Below, piece after piece: positions 5,944 through 12,222 of a stretch of DNA of 12,222 nucleotides. Every line of letters starts with the position of its first letter. The first letter of the stretch is position 1. The notes below the pieces were generated by a model, which had not been told where the DNA came from, made no database searches, and saw only the letters and a list, made by a program, of their open reading frames with translations. The stretch is from Armatimonadota bacterium (GTDB lineage Bacteria; Cloacimonadota; Cloacimonadia; Cloacimonadales; TCS61): positions 1 through 12,222 of the forward strand of contig JAUWNO010000026.1 of NCBI GenBank assembly GCA_030612605.1. The letters are read 5' to 3'. The translations under genes were made by a program, and so were the position numbers.

Positions 5944-7059
5944 ATGATAAAATCCGTAGTTGTTTTAATACTAATTTCAGTTTTCTTTTTTAATCTGCAA
6001 GCATCTGTCAAAGTGGAGTACAAAAGCAAATTAGATCCTGAAATAATCAAAACCGAGAAGATTTCCGGCAATGAATATTTCAATGTTTTTGAGTTGAATA
6101 AAGTCTTCAAAGCAAAAATCATCGAAGATTTGCTCGATCAAAGATTAAAAGTTAATATGTATGATGAGCAGATCATTTTCCTGTTGGAGTCTTCATATTT
6201 AACCTTTCAAGGTAAAATTTATAATTTCGAATTTCCAATCATAAACAAAAATGGAAAATTTCTTATCCCTGCAAATTTCCTTTGGAAAATTCTCCCAATC
6301 ATCTTTGAGGATAAAATTGAAAAAAAATCAAATAAACTAATTGCTCAACCACCCATAAACAACACAATCCAAACTATTGTCCTTGATCCGGGACACGGCG
6401 GAAAAGACCCCGGAGCAATCGGTTATTCCAAAAAAGTATTCGAAAAAGACCTGGTCTTAACTATTACCAAAAAAGTGAAAAAACTTTTGGAAAAAAATGT
6501 GGATGTGGAAGTTCTGCTTACACGCAAAAAAGATAAATTCGTTTCTTTGCAGGAACGTACAAAATTTGCCAATGAACATAATGCGGATATTTTTATTTCG
6601 ATTCACTGCAATGCTCACCGGAAAAAGAAAGTTAACGGCATTGAAGTCTTTTATCTTTCTACTGCAAAAACAGATGAAGCACGAGCTGTGGAACAATTGG
6701 AAAATCAGGTTGTTTTTGATTATGAAGGCGGCATCGAAGCAGTAAAAAAATATGATGACCTGGCATTTATTTTAGCAGATATGGCTCAAGCTGAACATCT
6801 GCAGGAAAGTTATAAAATCGCTACAAATTTTCAAGCAGATCTTATCAATGCAACAGATGCTATCGATAGAGGAGTGAAACAGGCAAATTTCTATGTTTTA
6901 CGCGGTGCTTTTATGCCATCTGTCCTTTTAGAATTAGGTTTTATTACCAACAAAGCAGAAGAGAAAAAACTGACCAACTCCTCATATCAGAATAAATTAG
7001 CTAATTCGATCTATAAAGTTATCAAGAATTTCAAATTAAGATATGACCAGATGCAGTAA
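5944..7059 (+). CDS. Secreted N-acetylmuramoyl-L-alanine amidase (Amidase_3, AmiC-like)
   Basis: The predicted 371-residue exported zinc amidase cleaves the amide bond between N-acetylmuramic acid and the first L-Ala of peptidoglycan stems, as in daughter-cell separation or wall recycling. Residues 1-20 form a signal peptide (MIKSVVVLILISVFFFNLQA). Residues about 35-130 form a small beta-rich N-terminal domain resembling the copper-amine-oxidase-N/AMIN type regions found in such amidases; that assignment is tentative. The catalytic domain runs from TIVLDPGHGGKDPGA (144-158) to the end. The expected zinc ligands and catalytic residues are present: His151, Glu167 (KVFEKD), His221 (SIHCNAH) and Glu330 (LLELGFITN). 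Length is normal. The start at 5944 has GGGAG six bases upstream, and the overlapping ATG at 5939 reads into TGA after two codons. The gene is convergent with the beta-helix gene at 7272. Two strong hairpins lie in its leader. Confidence 0.92.
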   Translation: MIKSVVVLILISVFFFNLQASVKVEYKSKLDPEIIKTEKISGNEYFNVFELNKVFKAKIIEDLLDQRLKVNMYDEQIIFLLESSYLTFQGKIYNFEFPIINKNGKFLIPANFLWKILPIIFEDKIEKKSNKLIAQPPINNTIQTIVLDPGHGGKDPGAIGYSKKVFEKDLVLTITKKVKKLLEKNVDVEVLLTRKKDKFVSLQERTKFANEHNADIFISIHCNAHRKKKVNGIEVFYLSTAKTDEARAVEQLENQVVFDYEGGIEAVKKYDDLAFILADMAQAEHLQESYKIATNFQADLINATDAIDRGVKQANFYVLRGAFMPSVLLELGFITNKAEEKKLTNSSYQNKLANSIYKVIKNFKLRYDQMQ

Positions 7060-7209
7060 TTTTTTCAGACTTCACTTGATCTCGTTTCGAGTCGAAACCT
7101 TCGGGTTCAATTCAAGGTAATAACACCGTTGAAAAGCAAACTAAGAGTTCAACTTCTGAAATCCATACTTGACACAAGTCTGAAAGATCTTGTATTAAGA
7201 TGAGATTTT

Positions 7210-7260
7210 TCAACTTAAGTCAAGATCATCCGGCAACTGCCGGACTACTTAACTCAAGTT
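7210..7260. terminator. Candidate bidirectional terminator between convergent genes
   Basis: TCCGGCA (7229-7235) and TGCCGGA (7238-7244) pair perfectly. The flanks AACTTAAGTCAAG (7211-7223) and the complement of CTTAACTCAAGTT (about 7248-7260) extend the symmetry imperfectly, giving one long fold-back over about 50 bp. It sits between the convergent amidase and beta-helix genes, where a shared terminator would be expected. There is no strong U-tract, so a repeat element is an alternative. The rest of 7060-7271 contains no gene. Confidence 0.4.
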
Positions 7261-7271
7261 TCGGTTTCTTA

Positions 7272-9584
7272 CTACTTCAACAATATACATTTTCTGATAT
7301 ATGATTGGGATGGTGTCTGCAATTTATATAAATAAATTCCGCTTCCAACAGGAAAATCATTTTCATCTTTTCCATCCCACACAACCGAATGCTCACCCGC
7401 TGAAAACTGATCGCTGACAAGCTGTTTAACTTTTTGTCCTTTAATGTTGTAAATCAAAAGATCAACTTTACTTTCATTTGGGATCGAAAACGAAATGATT
7501 GTTATAGGATTAAAAGGATTGGGATAATTATATAAATTTATTTCATTCAATGGAATTACTTCTTCATTTGAACCTACAGGTGGAGCCCCGAATTCATAAC
7601 ATCCCATATCGATGATTGCCACTCCATTTTCATCTCCATCCCAGACGCGATAGTTATGTATCAGATCCCAGGGAGGTAAATATAAACCTGTTGTATCCGG
7701 TGTGCCAGTGTCGATGCAGGGGGATAATTCAGATAATTGATAAGGATCATCACCAGATAAAAGAAAGAGTGGATCCTCGTCGATATTGCCTTCTCCCCAA
7801 TTGATAATGTTTACACCACCTTGATTATAGACTGCATCTTCTCCTCCCAGGATATTGCAATGGGAAACATCTAGTTCACTTATAGTTCCATTACCATGAG
7901 ATACTAAAATTTCGTATGTGTTCTCAGGATTATTCATGATCGAATTAATTAACTCCAAATTACCTTTTACATTTAATGTTGCAAATGAAGAAGAATTATC
8001 AACAAATGTGCAGTTACTTACAATGTTAGTACCTACACCGGAAATTCTTATATTCTTTTCACTGACAGCTGTGTTGTTGAAAAATAGGCAATTAGTAATT
8101 TGTTTATTTGTAAGATTAGGATAAAATTCAGCTATACCAATATTTCCATAAAATGAACTTGAAGAATAGTTATTTGAAAAAATACTATTACTCATATTAA
8201 AAGAATCTTCTACAATTAAATATAAAGTTGATTGTGTAGCGTCTGGGTTTCCAAAAATATTACAATTATCCATAATTACATTGTTCATGCTGCCATTCAC
8301 ATCAAATAAAATCATACATGGATCAGTTACTGTAGAAGCATTATAAATATTGATATTTTCTAATAATATATTGGTTGTTTCAGAAATGACTAAGAAGAAA
8401 TCTCCTGACTCACCGGTAAAATTGCAATTACTAATTTTGAAGTTATTGGAAAAAGCGACATTACACAGAATATACGAAAAATCGTAGTCAATAGAAAAAC
8501 TAAAATTGGATATTTCACAATTACCTTCTAGATCAAAACAATCAAAGAGACCAGATGAATAATCATTAATAATGGTAGTATTTGATGCATCTTCCCCAAT
8601 AATTGAGAGATTCTCTTTGAAACCAAAAGGAAATATCTGTTGATTGGATTCCCATGAATATACTCCGGATTCCACATTAATAGTTCGTTGCTCATTTTCA
8701 TCAATATCAATCAGGCGCACTGCCGTTGAAATATTTCTAAGGGGTTCCAGATATGTTAAACCGGAATTATCGTCATCACCATCCTGAGCCACATAAAGAT
8801 CTTGAGGAATCAATTCGAATAATCCATGATTAATATCAAATGTGAAGTATGTATTGAAATTAGGAAATTGATCGAATGCTTTGGCATAATAACTATCAGG
8901 GTTTAATACAGAAAACGTATCAACAACCACATGAATATGATTTGATTCCATAGCAAAAATGTCATATCCTATCCCAGCATTATTATTATAAATAGAATTT
9001 CTATTAATAGGATCGAAGTCTACAATATTTTCGTCAATAATTGCTATACCACCACCTTGGCTTGCTGAGTTGTTAGAAATAATATTATTGCTTAGTTCAA
9101 TATCTGACAGACCGAAAAAAAGACCACCACCCCCCCAAGCAATATTATTCGTGATCCTGTTACTTATAATTTGCATTATGGAATTATATGATAAAATACC
9201 ACCACCAAGTTTGCAATTATAAAGAACACTTCCTGAACCATTATGGATCGTAAAGCCCTGAATATGTACTCTAGTTTGGCAATCCATAACCCAGATACAG
9301 CTTTCTATTCTTTGACCATCAATAACCGTTATTGAAATGTATTGTGGATCTCCTGTAATTAGCTCCAAGCTTGCTAGTGTGATATTTTTATTTGTAATAT
9401 TAAGATTTTCGAAATACGTGCCAGGATAGACGAGTACTGTATCTGCATTGGAAGATACATCGATCCCTTCCTGGATGGTGGTGAAGTTGCCGGTGCCGTC
9501 TTGTTTAATTTCGATAGTTTCAGCAAGAAGAAGTGAAATAAACAAAGTAAAAAGTAAAAAGTAAAAAGTAAAAAGTTTATTCAT
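7272..9584 (-). CDS. Secreted right-handed beta-helix protein with C-terminal FlgD-like/type-A sorting domain
   Basis: A 770-residue extracellular or surface protein. A signal peptide spans 1-21, followed by ETIEIKQDGTGNFTTIQEGI and VYPGTYFENLNI, the usual entry of pectate-lyase-like beta-helices. A first helix with asparagine ladders (SNRITNN, SNNIISNN) runs to about 225. A second begins at DLYVAQDGDDDNSGLTYLEP (262-281) and runs to about 600. A conserved SPCIDTGTPD...DMGCYEFGA block at 621-667 closes it. The last 87 residues contain YNYPNPFNP (685-693) and WDGKDENDFPVGSGIYLY (736-753), a FlgD-Ig-like fold. In this position it is typical of type IX-secreted proteins in the Bacteroidetes/Cloacimonadota sphere; use of that export route is inferred. 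No catalytic residues were recognised, so binding or adhesion and polysaccharide lyase activity remain open. AAGGAAA precedes the ATG at 9584. The signal-peptide codons contain a 7-bp tandem repeat. Confidence 0.85.
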   Translation of the reverse strand: MNKLFTFYFLLFTLFISLLLAETIEIKQDGTGNFTTIQEGIDVSSNADTVLVYPGTYFENLNITNKNITLASLELITGDPQYISITVIDGQRIESCIWVMDCQTRVHIQGFTIHNGSGSVLYNCKLGGGILSYNSIMQIISNRITNNIAWGGGGLFFGLSDIELSNNIISNNSASQGGGIAIIDENIVDFDPINRNSIYNNNAGIGYDIFAMESNHIHVVVDTFSVLNPDSYYAKAFDQFPNFNTYFTFDINHGLFELIPQDLYVAQDGDDDNSGLTYLEPLRNISTAVRLIDIDENEQRTINVESGVYSWESNQQIFPFGFKENLSIIGEDASNTTIINDYSSGLFDCFDLEGNCEISNFSFSIDYDFSYILCNVAFSNNFKISNCNFTGESGDFFLVISETTNILLENINIYNASTVTDPCMILFDVNGSMNNVIMDNCNIFGNPDATQSTLYLIVEDSFNMSNSIFSNNYSSSSFYGNIGIAEFYPNLTNKQITNCLFFNNTAVSEKNIRISGVGTNIVSNCTFVDNSSSFATLNVKGNLELINSIMNNPENTYEILVSHGNGTISELDVSHCNILGGEDAVYNQGGVNIINWGEGNIDEDPLFLLSGDDPYQLSELSPCIDTGTPDTTGLYLPPWDLIHNYRVWDGDENGVAIIDMGCYEFGAPPVGSNEEVIPLNEINLYNYPNPFNPITIISFSIPNESKVDLLIYNIKGQKVKQLVSDQFSAGEHSVVWDGKDENDFPVGSGIYLYKLQTPSQSYIRKCILLK
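9544..9576 (-). repeat. Heptanucleotide tandem repeat (ACTTTTT)4.7 in signal-peptide codons
   Basis: Read on the minus strand, four perfect ACTTTTT units (9576-9549) and a partial fifth (9548-9544) lie from the third codon of the beta-helix gene onward and encode LFTFYFLLFTL. Because the unit is 7 bp, any gain or loss not divisible by three shifts the frame. After loss of one unit the shifted frame meets TAG near original codon 70. After gain of one unit it meets TGA at the GCT GAA junction near codon 22. The present length is in frame. Confidence 0.9.
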
Positions 9585-9604
9585 GATATTTCCTTATTCT
9601 GCTT

Positions 9605-9645
9605 TGTCTCTCTGAGGAATTCTTCTTCGACATGCGACGAAGAGT
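9605..9645 (+). repeat. Dispersed repeat family, copy 1
   Basis: Begins TGTCTCTCTGAGGAATTCTT and ends CGACGAAGAGTC. It matches copy 2 at 9720-9762 in its first 20 bases with one mismatch, and in its last 15 with two. It resembles the widespread 'TGTCATTCTGAGCGAAG...GAAGAATCT' repeat class. It lies in the 317-bp gap between the two beta-helix genes (9585-9901), which has no gene. Confidence 0.65.
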
Positions 9646-9695
9646 CTAAATCCTTTACATAATAAATTCATTGGATTCACAAATCCCCTTTCATT

Positions 9696-9712
9696 CCCCC
9701 TTCAAAAGGGGG
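9696..9712. repeat. Palindrome CCCCCTT/AAGGGGG
   Basis: A perfect 7-bp stem with a CAA loop sits in the gap between the beta-helix genes, between copies 1 and 2 of the dispersed repeat family. The surrounding AAATCCCCTTTCATTCCCCC context is typical of another widespread dispersed repeat class. Confidence 0.6.
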
Positions 9713-9719
9713 ACTTAAT

Positions 9720-9762
9720 TGTCTCTCTGAAGAATTCTTACAAAGGCATTCGATGAAGAGTC
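9720..9762 (+). repeat. Dispersed repeat family, copy 2
   Basis: Begins TGTCTCTCTGAAGAATTCTT and ends CGATGAAGAGTC, in the same orientation as copy 1, 115 bp further on. The middle has diverged. Confidence 0.65.
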
Positions 9763-9768
9763 CTTTCC

Positions 9769-9816
9769 GATGTAGATTCTTCGTGTGAAAAGCAAGAAGA
9801 TTCCCTCAGAATGACA
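9769..9816 (-). repeat. Dispersed repeat family, copy 3, inverted
   Basis: Read on the minus strand it begins TGTCATTCTGAGGGAATCTT and ends CACGAAGAATCTACATC. It aligns along its length with copy 1 (TGTCTCTCTGAGG-AATTCTT ... CGACGAAGAGTCTAAATC). It is therefore a third member in opposite orientation, starting six bases after copy 2. Confidence 0.65.
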
Positions 9817-9842
9817 CAATTTCATTTATTTAAAGATCAATA

Positions 9843-9891
9843 ACCTTGCGAAGGTCGAGAGTTAAAGAGAGCTTCACAACCTTCGCAAGGT
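9843..9891. repeat. Perfect 13-bp inverted repeat after the upstream beta-helix gene
   Basis: ACCTTGCGAAGGT (9843-9855) and ACCTTCGCAAGGT (9879-9891) are exact reverse complements around a 23-base loop. On the minus strand the stem begins ten bases after the stop of the beta-helix gene ending at 9902, a terminator position. There is no U-tract and each arm is itself nearly palindromic (CCTTGCGAAGG), which favours a REP-like repeat or an RNA 3'-end stabiliser. Confidence 0.6.
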
Positions 9892-9901
9892 AGTACAAAT
9901 T

Positions 9902-12222
9902 CTACTTCAAAAGAAGCATCTTCTTATTTATCGTTTTTCCGCATGCAGTAATTCGATAGTAATATATACCACTGGCAACCGACCTTCCTGTATTGTCTTT
10001 GCCATTCCAAACCACTTCATAATACCCTTCCGGTTGAGAGCCGTCTATAAGCTGTTTCACAAGCTGTCCTTTCACATTGTAAATTTTCAGGCTTACCTTG
10101 CCTTCCTGCGGAAGGCTGTAAGATATAGTTGTGGTGGGATTGAAGGGATTGGGGTAATTACTCAAACTCACTTTTGTAGGTGCAGGAACCATAGAAGAAT
10201 CTTCTCGCAGATCGATAAACCAGGCATCATCACTCATTTTGGTAGAAAGTTGTTTCATTATTATATTTGGATTGGATGAAGTCATACAATTGTAAGAAGA
10301 TACATGCTTGTTTTCACTTCTACCACCATAATACAATTCAAGTTCGATGTTACCCGGAGGAACAGAAGTAGTGTAGGCATTGATCTGCGTGAGAGTATCT
10401 TCCACAACTACAGCACCAATACATTCTCCATTTACTAATGCACCAATTTCCTGCGGCATATTACTGCTATCCAGTTCGATGTAGAGTGGTATATAACCTG
10501 CCTGCTCTTCAAAGGTGAAATATTCCGGTTTAGCAAACACTGTCTTTTCTACCGGTGTACCACTTTCCCAACGGAAGTTACTAATTGTTGTATTACATTT
10601 CACAACAACCATATCACCATAAGAAAGTGTTGGTTCGTCACAACCCTCATATAACATAATTCTCCATCGACCCAAATAAAATGCCGTCCACTTTTGATGC
10701 TGTATAAAGTTGATGTTTGAACCACTCCAATAATCACTAAATGCATCGCTTACATGCTGTGTTTCTTCTAACCAATAACCGACCCAGTTCTCGACATTAT
10801 TCCCAGCTAATGCGATTGTTGTATTATCCGCTACCTTAAAACCGGGTACATCCAATGTAGCTACCGCATTCATTTGAAATTTATAGCCATCTGTTCTGGA
10901 AAAAATATTATCGGTTCCATTCCAGTAAGTTCCCGTTTGCCAGACAAAAAGACCATCAACATAATATACTCGATATAATTCAGGATTAGGGAGGGGGTGT
11001 AGTATATCATAAAGTAAATGATACGCTTGGTCAGGATCATAAGTTGGAGTTGAATACATATTATCCAGAGCAGGGAAACTGAGCCATTTCCAGCCGTTGT
11101 CAACTGAAGGAGAAGGCAGGTCTATGATATCGAGTCTATGTTCAATTGCCAGTACCGCACCGATATCGCAAGGTGTACCATCAGGGTCAAGAGGTGAAGC
11201 GGGATCGCCGGTGTCTATGCAAATGGATTTTACACTTTCCTCCCAGCGTGGTTGATATGTAACAAGATCGAGTTCAGGAGGTCCAGATATACAGCCGATG
11301 CCTTGTATTCCATTTGGATAATAGTCATAAACCTCATTTTCACTGACATTACAATATGTAATTTCTGCAAGGATACCGTAATGATGATAAATTCCCCACA
11401 TATTATAAGCAATGATGTTATTTTTTATAGCGGAGTTTGAACCAAGTGAACCAAATTTTATCCCAATTTGATCAATGTTATCTTTTATTGTATTATTTTC
11501 TATTAAAACCAACTCACTATCATATACTTCTAAGGCGACATCAATTCCACCATTCCAAGCGATATTGTTGGCTACGATATTATTTCTTATCTCTATGTCA
11601 TTACAATTTAAACAGTATATACCGGTAGCATCTTCAGGATATCCTCCACCTCCTACAATTACAGTATTATTAGTAATCTTATTACCATCTAAGATTATCT
11701 TGCCTGTTCCAGTACAGTAAACTCCGCCACCATTTCTGGCTTTGCAATTGTCAATCACATTATTTCTTATTATTGCAGGTGCATCTGTATTATTTTCAAT
11801 ATAAATCCCACCACCTTTGGTAAAGCTTCCTGGGTAAGACTCATACCAGGAACCTACATTATTGTGGACGATATTATTTTCAATTGTAGCAGAAGATCTA
11901 CAACAAATACCAATTCCACAGTTATTTTCGTCTGACCCATTAGAATCACAATATTCAATTACATTATTCCTTATCAAAGGTGAACCGGTCTCTATAACAA
12001 TTCCCTGTATAGCATTCCTGATTACTAACGATTCAATTATATCTTCATTTGTATAATTATAACCCTCAAATCCCTGATCAAATATAAAAGCCACACCGCT
12101 TTCTTCACAATCTATGATGCACTGCTCTGTCAAAGTTGGTAATCCTTTAATTTTTATGTGGATTCCTCCGATTGGATTCCAACCAATATTTTTATTTCTC
12201 GGACCTGTATATGTTCCCGGAG
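9902..12222 (-). CDS. Secreted beta-helix protein with C-terminal FlgD-like/type-A sorting domain (5' end cut off by window edge)
   Basis: The frame is open to the right edge; 772 residues are visible and begin PGTYTGPRNKNIGW. That matches the 'VxPGTYxG' start of beta-helix proteins, so the signal peptide and a short N-terminal part are missing. Apparent internal starts, such as the TTG at 12133, should not be used. A right-handed beta-helix covers about residues 1-335, with repeated asparagine-ladder turns (RNNVIEYC, ENNIVHNN, RNNVIDNC, NKITNN, RNNIVANN, ENNTIKDN, KNNIIAYN). A CIDTGDPASPLDPDG...DIGAV closing block follows. A long non-helix middle region (about 370-665) starts NGWKWLSFPALDN; I do not recognise its function. 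The last 87 residues (SNYPNPFNPTTTISYSLP ... WNGKDNTGRSVASGIYYY) are paralogous to the C-terminus of the gene at 7272. No active-site residues were recognised. It probably acts at the cell surface or outside the cell. Confidence 0.87.
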   Translation of the reverse strand, partial: PGTYTGPRNKNIGWNPIGGIHIKIKGLPTLTEQCIIDCEESGVAFIFDQGFEGYNYTNEDIIESLVIRNAIQGIVIETGSPLIRNNVIEYCDSNGSDENNCGIGICCRSSATIENNIVHNNVGSWYESYPGSFTKGGGIYIENNTDAPAIIRNNVIDNCKARNGGGVYCTGTGKIILDGNKITNNTVIVGGGGYPEDATGIYCLNCNDIEIRNNIVANNIAWNGGIDVALEVYDSELVLIENNTIKDNIDQIGIKFGSLGSNSAIKNNIIAYNMWGIYHHYGILAEITYCNVSENEVYDYYPNGIQGIGCISGPPELDLVTYQPRWEESVKSICIDTGDPASPLDPDGTPCDIGAVLAIEHRLDIIDLPSPSVDNGWKWLSFPALDNMYSTPTYDPDQAYHLLYDILHPLPNPELYRVYYVDGLFVWQTGTYWNGTDNIFSRTDGYKFQMNAVATLDVPGFKVADNTTIALAGNNVENWVGYWLEETQHVSDAFSDYWSGSNINFIQHQKWTAFYLGRWRIMLYEGCDEPTLSYGDMVVVKCNTTISNFRWESGTPVEKTVFAKPEYFTFEEQAGYIPLYIELDSSNMPQEIGALVNGECIGAVVVEDTLTQINAYTTSVPPGNIELELYYGGRSENKHVSSYNCMTSSNPNIIMKQLSTKMSDDAWFIDLREDSSMVPAPTKVSLSNYPNPFNPTTTISYSLPQEGKVSLKIYNVKGQLVKQLIDGSQPEGYYEVVWNGKDNTGRSVASGIYYYRITACGKTINKKMLLLK

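Noticed and set aside
9902..12133. Complete gene starting at the TTG at 12133
   Set aside because: The frame continues open to the window edge with typical beta-helix sequence (PGTYTGPRNKN), so the gene is cut, not started, here.

Overview
The window is AT-rich bacterial DNA. It is probably from an uncultivated, Gram-negative-type anaerobe of the Cloacimonadota or a related lineage of the Fibrobacteres-Chlorobi-Bacteroidetes kind. That placement is inference from three things: an Rnf ferredoxin:NAD+ oxidoreductase operon, large secreted beta-helix proteins ending in a 'YPNPFNP ... WDGKD ... GSGIY' FlgD-like/type-A sorting domain, and intergenic DNA packed with short dispersed repeats. No marker gene in the window settles the taxonomy.

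Layout. Bases 1-3971 (minus strand) hold an rnf operon read in the order rnfC, rnfD, rnfG, rnfE; rnfE runs off the left edge. These genes encode the membrane complex that passes electrons between ferredoxin and NAD and couples this to Na+ or H+ transport. The gaps between them are unusually long for an rnf operon (180, 251 and 204 bp) and consist largely of repeat modules. Bases 3972-4374 are a divergent intergenic region with REP-like palindromes. Bases 4375-5607 (plus) encode a 12-helix MFS permease. After a 336-bp gap full of strong inverted repeats, 5944-7059 (plus) encodes a secreted Amidase_3 cell-wall hydrolase.

Bases 7272-12222 (minus) hold two consecutive genes for large secreted right-handed beta-helix proteins with paralogous C-terminal domains. 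The upstream one is cut by the right edge. The downstream one carries a (7-bp)x4.7 tandem repeat inside its signal-peptide codons. Losing or gaining one unit moves the frame into a nearby stop, so this is a good candidate for phase variation. The gap between the two genes contains three copies of one dispersed repeat family plus two unrelated palindromes.

The coding genes belong to known families. I do not see a convincing new multi-gene system. The least ordinary signals are the repeat-mosaic spacers inside the rnf operon, including a repeat that supplies the stop codons of rnfD and rnfG in two different reading frames, and the heptamer repeat in the surface-protein signal peptide. No tRNA, rRNA, CRISPR array, transposase or phage gene was found.
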